Part shown: positions 31,458 to 41,849 of the stretch, in pieces
How the letters are laid out: each line of letters begins with the position of its first letter
Position numbering within the stretch: the stretch's first letter is position 1
Assembly (NCBI GenBank): GCA_916048095.2
Contig: OU696597.1
Coordinates: forward strand, 2,553,042 to 2,617,041
From: Sacculina carcini
Lineage: Eukaryota; Arthropoda; Thecostraca; Sacculinidae
Direction of reading: 5' to 3'
DNA length: 64,000 nucleotides
Notes under the pieces: generated by a model
Databases searched by the model: none
Told to the model about the DNA's origin: nothing
The model's input: only the letters and a program-made list of their open reading frames with translations
Position numbers and translations under genes: made by a program

Positions 31458-31770
31458 TCATGAACTCTCCGCTCTAAGCTCTGAACGGCCGTCCACATCT
31501 GTATGTAGAATTTCTTTGTTGGTTGTAACGGTTCGAAAACAACTGTGACTCCGAGATTTGGTTGACTCGTCTATGTGGTTTTCGGCGACTCTACCCACTA
31601 TGCCCCATCCGAGAATAGTTTGAATCGCATAAGGCTCATCGGGTCCCCCGGAGACGACTGCCGTAGTTCTCAACGTCCTCGAGCAATCTGTGCCAATAAG
31701 CAAGCCTATTGGGATTGTCTCATCGTACACCATGAGTTGTTTAGCTATCGGCTGCAGGTGTGACCATCGA
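31458..31770 (-). pseudogene. BEL/Pao pol fragment (units c/d)
   Basis: Third long copy of this fragment, with DETIPIGLLIG in place of DETFPIGLLIG. Confidence 0.8.
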
Positions 31771-32216
31771 TTGGCTCCTGCTGTTACTGTTATTCATGCT
31801 ACCCTGCCGTCCGCCCACCACCCCTTTCTTTCTCGCCGCCCCCCAGCTCTTTCTAGCGCGCCCAGGGGGCGTTACTGCCCACTTTGGGAACCACTGAGCT
31901 AGACGAACAGTTAGACCAGATGGCAGAACAGATGGAACAGGTGACGAAAGAGATGACAAATCTATCTGGCATCACATGTTATTCATATTACGACCATTCA
32001 CAAATGATTTATCATGAAGGATATAAGCTAGAAAGACAGATAAACTCAGTTCGATCAGATATCACTATATTTACATAATTGAACTATTTATTATGTTATT
32101 TTTTTATTTATTCATCCATTTCACCGTCATATGTCATTATAATTTGTGAGGTGAATGTTGACGCCCGTCGGTTTCCACTTGCGATGGCACGGTTAACCCC
32201 GTGTTTCTGTCTCGGT

Positions 32217-32497
32217 GTGTGTCGCGCTCCGAAAACCCTCGACCTTCTACTTAAGGTTTTATTCAACTAAAACAACCAAGTACATCTGAAAACAACACCA
32301 AAATAATATGTTACAAATATTCACATTATCAGATGACATATACAAAAATACAGTTACTTGATAAGCAACAACACCACATCACCGTAGAGCCTTTGACGAG
32401 ACACAATAAACACAGAGATACAAAATGACAATATTGCCAGCTATGGCTTAGTTGCCGCCCTTGGCGTAAACCAAATTAGGCGCAAAATATCATTACA
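32217..32497 (-). repeat. Ty3/gypsy 3' LTR (unit d)
   Basis: Same TG...CA sequence and same neighbours as the LTR in unit c; one visible change (GCCGCC for GCCACC near 32,455). Confidence 0.7.
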
Positions 32498-32514
32498 CTC
32501 TCCGCTGCATTATT

Positions 32515-34479
32515 TTACTGATATCGCCGATTCCTGATCACGACCCGACCACGTCTTGTAACATCTGGAATAAATGAGAGAGCATCCCTCTGATCCACGT
32601 CTGCATGGTGTTCCTCGCGGTGAACTTCCGTCGCTTGATCAGGAATGTTTCGCTTGCCCCTGGTCCTTTCAGGATCTTCGCTCTGCATAGTTGCATTCCG
32701 ATCTTCAGCTTCGCAAGGACTTCCAGCCGACGGTTGAAGAGACACATCAATCTCAGATGCTTCCGGGTGTTCGTGCGAGAGTAAAGAGCGCTCACTGGTA
32801 TCTGGTGAAGGAGCTAGATCTCCAGTTGACACGGTTGATTGACGACCATCAGGAAAACGAACTCCGGCATAATTTGGAGTTGCTGAAATGATCTCAACCC
32901 GTTCTACAAGTGGATCAGACTTGCGTTGGCGTACAAACTTTCGAAGCAGTGCCGGGCCTCCTTGCAGCCATTCTGGTATGGTATAGCCGTGGCCTGACCT
33001 TCTTTGAAAAGCAAACAGTCTTTCGTGAGGAGTCGCGTTGGTAGCGGTACAGAAGAGCGAGCGAATGGCGTGCAGGGCCATATCGAGTACTTCTTGCCAG
33101 TGACTGTCATCAAGTCCGCTAGATCTTAAAGCTAGTTGAATCGCTTTCCATACTATTCCATTGATGCGTTCACATTGTCCATTTCCACTTGGGTGATACG
33201 GTGTAGAGTGAGTAATAATAATACCATGCTTCCACAAAAATTCCTTTACTTCCGATGACACGAATTGCGCTCCGCGATCGCTATGCATCGATTCAGGACA
33301 TCCGCAGAGCGCAAACAGTTTCTGAAGGCAATGTATAACCGTCTTAGTAGACATGTCCTCACATGGAAAAACAAACGGATAGCGTGAATACTCATCTACA
33401 ATCACAAGGAGATATCGCCTTCTGTTTCTTGACGGTTTTGGTCCCACAAAATCCATAGACAGTCTTTCAAAAGGTGATCGTGATTGGATAAGACGGCCAG
33501 CAGGAGGCTTGTAGAATCTTGGTTTTAATTCTGCACAAATGTGGCACTGGGCGCACACTCGCTTAACATCTTCCATAGAAAACGGTAAGTTCTTCTGACG
33601 CACAAAATGATAAAGCCTTGCTGTGCCAGGATGACAGAGCGCTATATGGAGATCTTTGAGGGACACTGTGCATGTTGCTGCACATGAGCGAGACAGCGCA
33701 TCAGCTGGTGCGTTCAGAGTTCCTGGCCTGTATACTATATCATATGAGTAATTCGCCAGTTCCAATCTCCACCTCAACAACTTATCATTTTTTATTCGAT
33801 TTGGCGCTCTGGTGTTGAACATATACGAGGCAGCTTGCTGATCCGTAACAATAGTAAAATGTCTACCTAGCAGCAAATCACGCCATTTACGGACTGATTC
33901 AACAATAGCTGCAGCCTCACGTTCCACTGCTGAATGCGATCGCCCAGCTTGAGTCAGAGTCCTGGAAAAATACGCGACCGGACGTCCATTCTGCGATAAA
34001 CAAGCAGCTACCGCCATCGCAGATGCATCTGTTTCCACTCTGAATGGCACATCGTCCTCAATTGCTGCCACCGATGCTCGGCATATCTCATCCTTGATGT
34101 TCTGAAATCTCATTCTGAGCCGGCTCACCATTGGGAATGATTTTACATTTAAGAGTGGAGATATACGATCTGAGAAATTTTCAACCCATGGAGAATAGTA
34201 GGAAAACAGCCCCAATGCCCGCTTGAGCGACTTACTGCACGACGGGATGGGAAGATTTCTCAATGGTGTGAGTCGTTCTGGATCAGGACTGATGGTTCCA
34301 TTGTCGAGCATATGGCCGAGAAACCTTAACTTTGTGATTCCGTACTCACATTTGTCGTCATTCAGCTGGAGATTGAGTCGACGAGCCACATCATTGAAAG
34401 CATCCATATTCTTTTCAAGTTCTTCTTTTGTCGCACCGCCAATAACAATGTCGTCGATGTACACGAATGCTCCTTTCAA
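32515..34479 (-). CDS. pol: Ty3/gypsy pol: RT end, RNase H, integrase (654 codons, 5'-truncated)
   Basis: This polyprotein copies element RNA into DNA and inserts it. The frame starts inside reverse transcriptase: YIDD box at residues 7-10, then FLGHMLDNGTISPDP. RNase H runs from about 145 to 265 with D151, E187, D213 and D260. Integrase follows: a zinc-binding HHCC region (H283, H291, C312, C315), catalytic D343 (MDFVG), D401 (HSDRG) and E437, with exactly 35 residues between the last two, and a C-terminal region to 654 that ends RRGRVVIRNRRYQ. All visible RNase H and integrase catalytic residues are intact. Protease, gag and the front of RT are absent, so it cannot be autonomous. The stop lies 17 bases before the 3' LTR. 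The methionine at 34,479 is only the first in the cut end, not a natural start. Confidence 0.9.
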   Translation of the reverse strand: MKGAFVYIDDIVIGGATKEELEKNMDAFNDVARRLNLQLNDDKCEYGITKLRFLGHMLDNGTISPDPERLTPLRNLPIPSCSKSLKRALGLFSYYSPWVENFSDRISPLLNVKSFPMVSRLRMRFQNIKDEICRASVAAIEDDVPFRVETDASAMAVAACLSQNGRPVAYFSRTLTQAGRSHSAVEREAAAIVESVRKWRDLLLGRHFTIVTDQQAASYMFNTRAPNRIKNDKLLRWRLELANYSYDIVYRPGTLNAPADALSRSCAATCTVSLKDLHIALCHPGTARLYHFVRQKNLPFSMEDVKRVCAQCHICAELKPRFYKPPAGRLIQSRSPFERLSMDFVGPKPSRNRRRYLLVIVDEYSRYPFVFPCEDMSTKTVIHCLQKLFALCGCPESMHSDRGAQFVSSEVKEFLWKHGIIITHSTPYHPSGNGQCERINGIVWKAIQLALRSSGLDDSHWQEVLDMALHAIRSLFCTATNATPHERLFAFQRRSGHGYTIPEWLQGGPALLRKFVRQRKSDPLVERVEIISATPNYAGVRFPDGRQSTVSTGDLAPSPDTSERSLLSHEHPEASEIDVSLQPSAGSPCEAEDRNATMQSEDPERTRGKRNIPDQATEVHREEHHADVDQRDALSFIPDVTRRGRVVIRNRRYQ

Positions 34480-34481
34480 CT

Positions 34482-35655
34482 TGTGCGAACTTGTCTGTTC
34501 TGATCGGCCATTTTTCTATTGTTTTTAGGCGTCACTCAGGATCCTAGAGGCGAGATGAATATCGGTATCAACTATCCGTGACGTACGTGAATATTCAGAA
34601 AACTAAAGTATTTCACTGTTACTGAGTATCAATATGTATCTTACCTGTAATCGTTTGGTTATATCAACTACTTATAGTGAACTGTAGAAAAAACTATTTC
34701 AACAAATAACGAGGAATTATATAGCACTCACACAATGCAAACTCAAAGATAATTTACGCAGAACGCTTATACAAGGGCGCAATAAACCAACCTGATTTTT
34801 TATAGATTTGGCCTATGCAAACACAAAAACGAAAACGATTCTGATCAATCGTATATCACGTCTCGAATGAAAATCTGTCAAAATGTTTGTGTAATTCGCG
34901 TTGGTCATAGTCACCATGGCAACGTCGAAAGCCCGCGAACATTTTCCATTTGAACTTCTACATGGGACCCACCGTTTTGCGCTAAACCGTTAAGTGAACG
35001 TAAGCTAAATAGGCTCCGCCCACCGGATTAGCCCAGGCGCGCCGAGAGTGATGAGGGTCCGCTCAGTGCGGCAAGAAATTTGTGAGCCGTCATTGCAGAC
35101 AATGAGTGCAACGCTTCAATTTCTCTACGCGTTGCTTAGAAGTTAGTGAATTTCAAGGCGTAAAGTAGCCTAGATTGTTCTTGTCGTTTTGAGATGGTCG
35201 TTCGAGCCTTTTTCTAAACATGAATTATAAGGCTCTTTGGCGTGTTTTAGACAGTCTGGAAAATAGAAATATATGTTTATTTATTTAATTGAAGTGTTAA
35301 TAAAACCTTAGACATTCATTGCTTCACTTCGAATTAGAAATTTGCTGGCTTAGCTCGATTTTATGTACTGGGATTCCGATGTTCGACAAAGAACAACTTT
35401 TCAAAGATGATTAAGGCTCTTCTAGTGTGCAATTTTCAATATTTTTGAATTATTTATATTTAATTCGATTTTTGTCTCGCCGACAAAACAATAAGAATTA
35501 TTATACCTAAGTAACATTTATTATTGCAATATTACTTTTTGAAAGTTATATTTAGGGGTGCCGTATGGTCCCAGAGGCCGGTGCACCCCATAAACACAAA
35601 TATCGAATCTGTTCGCACTGTTCTAGTGTTATTTTTGACAAATGCCTTTTCGTTG
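34482..35655. other. AT-rich tail of unit d
   Basis: Matches 14,075-15,309. No coding motif. Confidence 0.6.
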
Positions 35656-35787
35656 CTAGGTTAGGTTAGGCTGGTTAGGTTAGGTTAGGCTGGTTAGTTT
35701 AGGTTAGGTTAGGTTGGGTTGGTTAGGTTAGGTTAGGCTGGTTAGTTTAGGTTAGGTTAGGTTGGGTTGGTTAGGTTAGGTTAGTTA
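35656..35787. repeat. Interstitial telomere-like TTAGG tract 2
   Basis: About 30 bases longer than tract 1 because the GGCTGGTTAGTTTAGG to GGGTTGG step is present twice. Confidence 0.8.
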
Positions 35788-35956
35788 CACTTCGCAGTGG
35801 ACGCAGCGCGCCTGTTAGCTCCGCCTCCATTTTGTTTAGCGCAAATAGGGTAGTGCCCTTCTACATACGTACACGCACATATGTACATGTTTCTTAACAC
35901 ATAACGTTTCTAACCTAACCTAATTACAATTACAATATTGGTAAACTACACATATA

Positions 35957-36340
35957 ATAAATTATATATTTGGGATGTTAAATTAATTATTTTTTATCAA
36001 CACATGAGTTATTCATGCTTTAGTGACCCTATCAAACTGAATTATCATTAAATATGCACAATATAATTGTAATAATGTATCTGGAAGCCCTAATATAATT
36101 GTTTGCACAGTACTGTGCGGCACTTCTATGTACAGTACAGTTTTGCATTCAATTGTTGAGTTAATCATTGTGTAAGAAAGCAGGGTTTGAGAACCTTTTT
36201 TATGCTAAAATCTGAAACTGTTTTAAATGGTGCATGCAACACCCACTGAAATTTTCTCCAAGACCGTATCGGCCTGCGGAAACACACACATACACACATG
36301 ATACATATACACACAAATACACACACATACACACATATAA
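35957..36340. other. AT-rich spacer ending in a CATA microsatellite
   Basis: No gene recognised. The tract at 36,278-36,340 has the same GGCCTGCGGAAACACACACA edge as those at 13.43 and 21.64 kb. Here the minus-strand sequence after CCGCAG is only a 16-codon stretch (ADTVLEKISVGVACTI) with a hydrophobic end. Confidence 0.5.
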
Positions 36341-36344
36341 TTCC

Positions 36345-36830
36345 TTGAGAAATTGCGAGACTTACTGTTAGTTACACACGAGGATAAATATGCAGGTGTC
36401 TTTGTCTTCGGTGATTCCAATAAAGACCTGCTGAGTCAGGATAGTTACGTCGATGAATTCAGAAATCTCATGTTCTCATTCTCGTTGCACCCACTCACAA
36501 CCAAGCCCACTAGATTCACTGACACCTCAGCCACTTTGATCGATCACATTGGGGCGACGAATTTCCACAACAATACAGCCAATTACATCATTTACATCGA
36601 CATTTCCGATCACATTACATTAGTTTCGGAGTTTAATATAATCAAATCGAATGCTTCTAGCCGGTACAAAACTCAACGACGATAATTTCACAAAAAAACA
36701 ATGGATAATTTTAGGAGAGATACCGGGCAATTGGACTGGTCAGCGGTATTGAGTTGCGAGTGCCCAGATAAGGCGTATAGGATTTTTCATGAGCTATTTC
36801 ACACTCAGTTTGAAGGAAATCGGGCGAAAT
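36345..36830 (+). pseudogene. CR1/L2-like endonuclease end plus linker
   Basis: Plus strand. Blocks: GVFVFGDSNKDLLSQDSYVD, LMFSFSLHPLTTKPTRFTDT, SATLIDHI, and YIDISDHITLVSEF. These are the second half of the apurinic-like endonuclease of CR1/L2-type elements, where GDFN and SDH hold catalytic residues. Here GDFN has become GDSN. After a frame change near 36,690 the inter-domain linker follows (LDWSAVLSCECPDKAYRIFH). The element stops at about 36,825 where sequence of the opposite orientation begins. Confidence 0.75.
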
Positions 36831-36834
36831 CGGC

Positions 36835-37480
36835 GAATTTCCGGAGGTCCTGCGCGGAAATCCTCGGCAAACTGCCCCAGCACGCTGCTGTCCACCATCA
36901 TGCTGCGCCATATTCGTGTAGGACGGCGCAGAAGCACCAGTAGCACCGCCCGCTGCTGCACCTGAGTCCGCCACTGCCATTACACAGCTGCTGCTGTTTC
37001 GCCGGTTATGACCTTGACCATTGATCGCGTGTTGAACCTGGCGATTGTCTGGCGCGTCACGATCAGCTGATTCTGCCATCTGTCTATCGCGGATTATCAG
37101 GCGTGTGTGTTTGAAATAGGCGATTTTTCCACGAGCTCTCGCCTCCTTCAGTAACGGCATTTGCTCTTTCTTTTTTTGTTGCGAGGCAGCGCAGAGGTCC
37201 TCATTAATGAATATCCCAGACCCTTTCAATTTGCGCGTGTTACGCATAGTTGTATCTCGATCCGAATTGCGGTCAAATTGAACAATGATGTTACGTGGAC
37301 GGTCACCTGACGGACGTCCGACACGACGTGCTCTCTCAATTTACATCTCTGGCAGATTCATCTTATCTACCAGCAGATTATTGACACACTGTGCTTTCTG
37401 CTCCCATGTCTCGTGCACAGTTTCTTGCATATCTGATATGCACACGTTTTCCTCCAACTTTCATCCTCGGCTCTGTTGGC
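36835..37480 (-). pseudogene. CR1/L2-like ORF1 fragment
   Basis: Minus strand, ending where the endonuclease fragment begins, so the two are head to head in opposite directions. It reads ETWEQKAQCVNNLLVDKMN, a stop, IERARRVGRPSGDRPRNII, VQFDRNSDRDTTMRNTRKLK and GSGIFINEDLCAAS, then KEARARGKIAYFK. This is the conserved nucleic-acid-binding core of ORF1 proteins in this group (IERAHRVG... RPRxIIVxF... LKGxxIxINEDL). An alanine/glycine-rich tail follows. One stop at about 37,340 and no zinc fingers in the surviving part. Confidence 0.75.
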
Positions 37481-37830
37481 TCTTAGTTACAGGTCAATCA
37501 GCTGATTTCGCAGCTGTATATGTATATATGTGTGTGTTTGTGTGTGTGTATTTTCTCACATTAAAGGCGGTTGCGTATGACTGCGATACTAAAGTCAGCA
37601 GGAGCACCAGCTGAGGTTTCCTCAGAGCCATACCTGCGTTTAAGAGCAATAATGTTAGTACTTCTGCAATAATGTTAGTAATAATAATATAATGGCCTGT
37701 AATAATAAAAAATCCATTTTATTATTATTATACGCGCCTTTTTATTATTCCATATCTTTTTATTAGCAAGATGGCCAACACACAATGAATACATGAACAC
37801 GGTACAATAGTACATTGAACAAAACACGGT
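37481..37830. other. Spacer with GT tract and AT-rich repeats
   Basis: A TGTGTGTGTTTGTGTGTGTG tract lies near 37,528-37,549, and ATAATGTTAGTA steps near 37,649-37,690 recall those at 15.85 kb. ATTATTATTA runs follow. No gene seen. Confidence 0.5.
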
Positions 37831-37835
37831 GAATT

Positions 37836-38800
37836 CTACACTCCACGATAATGGGATAATTCTATAATCCAACAGCCGACAGCATTTCTTGCAGGAGTAG
37901 CCTTGTTGGTGTTCTTTGGAGTGCATTTTACCGGCCTCTTCTTTTCTGTCTTCTGCCTGCGCTTTGGTGGCAGCGGAAGCAGTGTCGGTCGTTTTGCAGG
38001 TGTCGGGAGCAGAGCGCGCCTTGGCTCGTCAATGTCCTGGCTTGAGTCGCTGTACGGGCTTGATTCTTCGGTGTTTGATTTTTCCCGGTTGGCTTGCATC
38101 ACATGGACCTGTTTGATCTGTTGTGTGCGCTGTTTTTGCTGCAACGCGAGCGCATGGTACTCTGCTACAAGAGCTTGAAACTTTGCTCGGAAGTGTGGGC
38201 AGTTGTTGCTCAGCGTGCGATGTTCACTGCACTTGCAGGTGAGGCATGTGACATTGGTTGGTGGTGTCAACATGGACTTGTGACTGCATTGCTGAGTGTG
38301 ATAATCGAAAGAACAACACTTCCGACACATGTGTACAGAATTGTTTGGCTCGATTTAGAAGCGGATGAACCCGTATTGCATCTAGCGGCTGGTGATGGCC
38401 CGTGCAAGATTCATTCTTGTGTCGAAGTGGAGCTCAACTATGTTGAGATGTTCCTTTGCTCTGTTGCACACGCGGGTGACTTGCGTCACGCCAGCTGCGA
38501 TTGAGCAGCATGGAGCACGTCCGCTGTGTGCTCATTCTTGTCAATGCCGTATATCACAGCAGACAGTTGAGGTGTTTGCGCACGTCGCGGGATGGCGCGA
38601 CCGTCGAAGTGTGAGCCATCCTGCCAGAGTGTTGCTGCGCTGAGCAGCTGAAACGATCTCTCGTTTTTGGCGAGGAGGAGCAGTCTTTTGCGGTTGTGCG
38701 AAACTCGCGCGCGTATGACATGGCGCGCAATTTCTCGATGTTGAAGTGTCCGGTTGGTGTTGGTGGGCTTGAGCAAAGGCTCAGGAATATCATCTAATGC
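37836..38800 (-). pseudogene. Non-LTR ORF1 (gag-like) with zinc knuckles, decayed
   Basis: From about 38,800 the minus strand encodes the folded core (RHVIRARVSHNRKRLLLLAK, then SQLA). After a frameshift at about 38,490 come VTRVCNRAKEHLNIVELHF and DTRMNLARAITSR, two stops, and then the open frame 38,330-37,836: CRKCCSFDYHTQQC and CLTCKCSEHRTLSNNC, two zinc-knuckle-like boxes, followed by a glutamine-rich helix and a basic, proline-rich tail. This is the ORF1 of a jockey/I-type element, different from that at 16 kb. Confidence 0.65.
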
Positions 38801-38815
38801 TACAGTGAGTCTGTA

Positions 38816-39015
38816 ATCGTTGTGTGTCTGTGCACGTGTTGCTGTGTTGAGTGAGTCATCAGTGTTTGTGTCAGATGTGTGCGAGTGTGTGTGTGTGTGC
38901 ATCCATGTGTTGGTATGTGTGATTGCGCTTTTGAGTGGTGCTTTCCACTGGGGAGAGCAACACTCGTTTGGTTCTTCGTGTGTCCATGTGTGTAGTGTGT
39001 GTGTATGTGTCGTGG
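38816..39015. repeat. GT-rich microsatellite belt
   Basis: Runs of TGTGTGTGT broken by other bases. They create open frames of V, C and S on the plus strand, and H and T on the minus strand, without meaning. Confidence 0.75.
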
Positions 39016-40240
39016 GCGTGTACGTCTCACCGGGTACGATCCAGTCGAGGCCGTGAACGTAGTGGGAATGTCCAAAGTAAAATCAACGTTATCGCTAGCG
39101 ACTCACGATACCCACACGACTTTACGGAAAACATTATCCAAATATTATGCGAGCGACTTAAACACGTCCGCGCGCTATGAAAACAAAATTCAAAAATTGA
39201 AGTTATGCTTCAATATATTAATCGAACAGAAAACTGAAAAACTATTTCATACCTGGAGTATAATATACGTTGCTGGAAACTGGTGCTGGATGTTGATGAT
39301 ACTGGTGATATGTTGCTGGAAGTTGACAATACTGCGTAATTATTGTGAAAATATTGTGAAGTTATCGTGCAAGCACCACGAAGGTGCTTCGTTCTGAAAT
39401 TATAAAAATGTCTTATGATGAAACGTGGCTTTTGCAAATATTATATACTAGCATTCAAACCCGCCCGTTGTGCGGAACAATTCATACAATGCAACTCATT
39501 CAGTTCATAATGGAAATAGAATACAAATTAAAAAAGAAAATAGTAAACCCTTGAAAAGTCTTAACCAATAGAAATGTCAGGATGTGAATATTTATATTTT
39601 GGCAAACTATTTTCCCTCAAATGGCCTCATATTTAAACATGCCGGTCGTTCGGAATGATTAAGAGTTCAAACACGAATCAAACAATAAAGATGATAAAAA
39701 ATGATGAAACATTTTCATCAGAGTATTTCCAAAATATATTTATAACTCAACATCATTCCCCAAAATCATTTGCTCAAGTACTGTTCTACTTTTACCGCTA
39801 TAATATTTACAGCCAAAGTTATATATTCCGCTATCTCTTAAGTCCGATATAACCTGCATTGAAACCTGCCCGTCGTGCGGGTGAATTCATAAAAATGGGA
39901 ATACAAATCAAACAGCTAAAATTGAAATCCATAAAAAAGTCCAATTTAATTAATGAGCTTTACAAATTTGCTATAAATTGCCATATTGTATTACGTGCAT
40001 ATGTTAGGAATAGGTGTTTTTCATCCCTATTGGTCCACGTCATTATAATTATAGACATGTGACTTTAATTATAGTTCTAGACATTATTATAATTCTAGGC
40101 AAAGAGCCTGGATGTATTTTGTGCTTTTCTTGTTGGGTTACAAGTCTAATATGACACCTATCATATATCCCCTAGAATTTAAACCCTCCCTGCATTCCAT
40201 ATTTCAACATTACACCTATATTTACCGATAAAATAGATTA
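39016..40240. other. AT-rich intergenic DNA with a recurring CCGCCCGTTGTGCGG-like motif
   Basis: No gene. CATTCAAACCCGCCCGTTGTG (about 39,452) and CATTGAAACCTGCCCGTCG (about 39,857) are two copies of one module followed by ATTCATA; a third, weaker version (ATGCCGGTCGTTCGGAAT) is at about 39,638. The spacing is roughly 190-220 bp. Confidence 0.5.
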
Positions 40241-40332
40241 ATGATTAATGAAATGATTAAAGATTAATGAAATGATTAAAGATTAATGAAATGATTAAAG
40301 ATTAATGATGATGATTAATGATGATTAATGCT
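40241..40332. repeat. GATTAATGAAATGATTAAA minisatellite
   Basis: Three nearly exact 19-bp copies followed by shorter GATGATTAAT steps. Confidence 0.9.
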
Positions 40333-40599
40333 AGATTGAGCCCAAACAGTTCATTTTGTTGTTTAAATACTATATATGACATGTACATACACAAATGGTA
40401 TGGCTTAATGAGTATTCCATTCTATATATTCCATTCTATATTCATCATATAATGATTAATTCCAGTATTAGATAGGTAGATAGGTTAGATAGTAGATAGG
40501 TTATAAAAAAATGATGACATTTTTGAGGAGGCGGGAGATATATGCGAAGTTGTGAATAAAAAGTTCCAAGAAGTTTTTGTAACTGAGAATGTGTCAATG

Positions 40600-41239
40600 T
40601 GAGAATGTGTTTTTGTAACTGAGCTGGGTCAACTGAGACAGGGTAGTGCGTGACGATGTAGGCGGGGTGCTTCTTCGGTCGCTGAGGTTTATCCTCTGCG
40701 ATGAGTGGTAACGTCAATATATCACCTGCCTGAACACGACCAATGATGTCCTGGCGTTTTCGTGAGATGTAGACGATTGATGATGTGACCGTTGACATTT
40801 TAACTTCTGCGAGTGATGGATTCAAGCGGAAGGTCTTTCGTACTTCCGTCGACCAACGGAGTTTGGTTTCCACACCTGGTGAGCCACTAAATTTCAGTTT
40901 CACGTACAGTGAGCGAGGTGCGAAAGCTGGCGCTGGCTGTGTCCGTGATCTTTGTTGTTGCGGCGGTTGCGTTGATGGTTGGCGTTCTTGTGAGCCACGG
41001 CTAACTGCATCAGCAGCGGACAACACAGGAGGGAATTCGACTTCGTATCGACGGTGTGGCTCTTGGTTGTCTACCCGTGAGGTCTTGCTCGGGTGACTAA
41101 TGTCTTCTTCGCTTGATTGCAATGCTCTTTGTTGACGCTTGGATGCAACCACACACTCTGTGGTGTTTGAATAATCCATGGTGTTTTGATCACTGGCAAC
41201 CAGATTGGACATATCTGGACCTGAGTAAGCCATATTCAT
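40600..41239 (-). pseudogene. Non-LTR ORF1 N-terminal half
   Basis: A 264-codon minus frame, open from 41,239 (MNMAYSGPDMSNLVASDQNT). The first 90 residues are low-complexity and polar, followed by RSLYVKLKFSG and RLNPSLAEVKMSTVTSSIVY. The later part (KKHPAYIVTHYPVSVDPAQL) resembles the start of the folded core in jockey/I-type ORF1 proteins. After about 40,640 the frame runs into AT-rich DNA and is no longer believable. The zinc-knuckle half is absent. The start follows the leader module seen before the ORF1 at 17.27 kb. Confidence 0.6.
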
Positions 41240-41700
41240 AGCACAGTGTTTGTGCTACACCCCTTTGGCAGCGCAGATGAGGACCACTTGTGTGTAGCAG
41301 ATGTAGAACCATACACGACCAAGGTCAGAACGAGAATGTCTGTGTGTGAGTGGCCGCATGATGTTTGTATGCGCGTGTGTGAGGGTGCATGTGTATGTGT
41401 GCGTCCTGGCTGCGAGCGGGTTGGAGATTTGCGTGTGTTTGTATGTCTGTATGTAAGAAGTAAGCTGGTACTTGATATTTGTAGTAGCCCTCTCGTGAGC
41501 TTGCTGTCGCTGCACATATACGTAGTGCGCAGTCACGACGATAGCGGCATATAGATACATATTTACGTACATATTTATGGCGGGGCCTGGGGGCGCTGGC
41601 GTTGTCCGCTATCGGTGTTCTGTAGGGCGGTGCTCTGAAAGCACACACACGCACACATTACATTACATTACATTAAGACATATATATCGCGCTTTTCACC
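41240..41700 (-). other. 5' leader of the non-LTR element
   Basis: Holds GCGTCCTGGCTGCGAGCGGG and AAGCTGGTACTTGATATTTG, found also at 17,450-17,552 and 43,068-43,145, then GGGCGCTGGCG...GTCCGCTATCGG, which resembles GC-rich sequence in tandem-unit tail Y (about 23,880) and at the start of each macrosatellite unit. It ends with GCACACACACGCACACATTA, also shared with tail Y. Confidence 0.45.
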
Positions 41701-41717
41701 CGAGGGTCTCAAAAGCG

Positions 41718-41719
<2 letters not shown>

Positions 41720-41810
<91 letters not shown>

Positions 41811-41828
41811 ACACACACACACACACAC
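41720..41828. repeat. Long CA microsatellite
   Basis: About 110 bases of nearly perfect CA with two CTCA interruptions, the longest simple repeat of the window. Confidence 0.95.
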
Positions 41829-41849
41829 TCAAGCACAAAAGTCTTACAA

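Larger units (their letters stand above)
26864..31658. repeat. Composite tandem repeat, unit c (4,795 bp, with gypsy insert)
   Basis: Same order as units a and b, but interrupted at the CTCGGTGTG|TGTGCGAAC point by a Ty3/gypsy 3' fragment at about 27,411-29,661. It lacks the AEQM step and has the GCGATCTATGTGAG step, both as in unit a. Tail type Y follows. About 36 bases near 31,025-31,060 (AGTCGAGAAGAGTATATATG) replace a longer stretch found in a and b. Confidence 0.85.
32217..34481 (-). mobile_element. Ty3/gypsy 3' fragment in unit d
   Basis: The better-preserved copy of the insert in unit c. Both ends are identical to that insert, so the pair arose by copying a whole unit and not by two transpositions. 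Confidence 0.85.
31659..35956. repeat. Composite tandem repeat, unit d (about 4.3 kb, gypsy insert, tail X)
   Basis: Last unit. It has the AEQM step as in unit b, the same gypsy insertion at the same base as unit c, and then the tail of the solitary copy at 13.5-15.6 kb instead of tail Y. Without the insert its length would be close to the 2,064 bp of that copy. It ends at ACTACACATATA, as that copy does. Confidence 0.85.
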
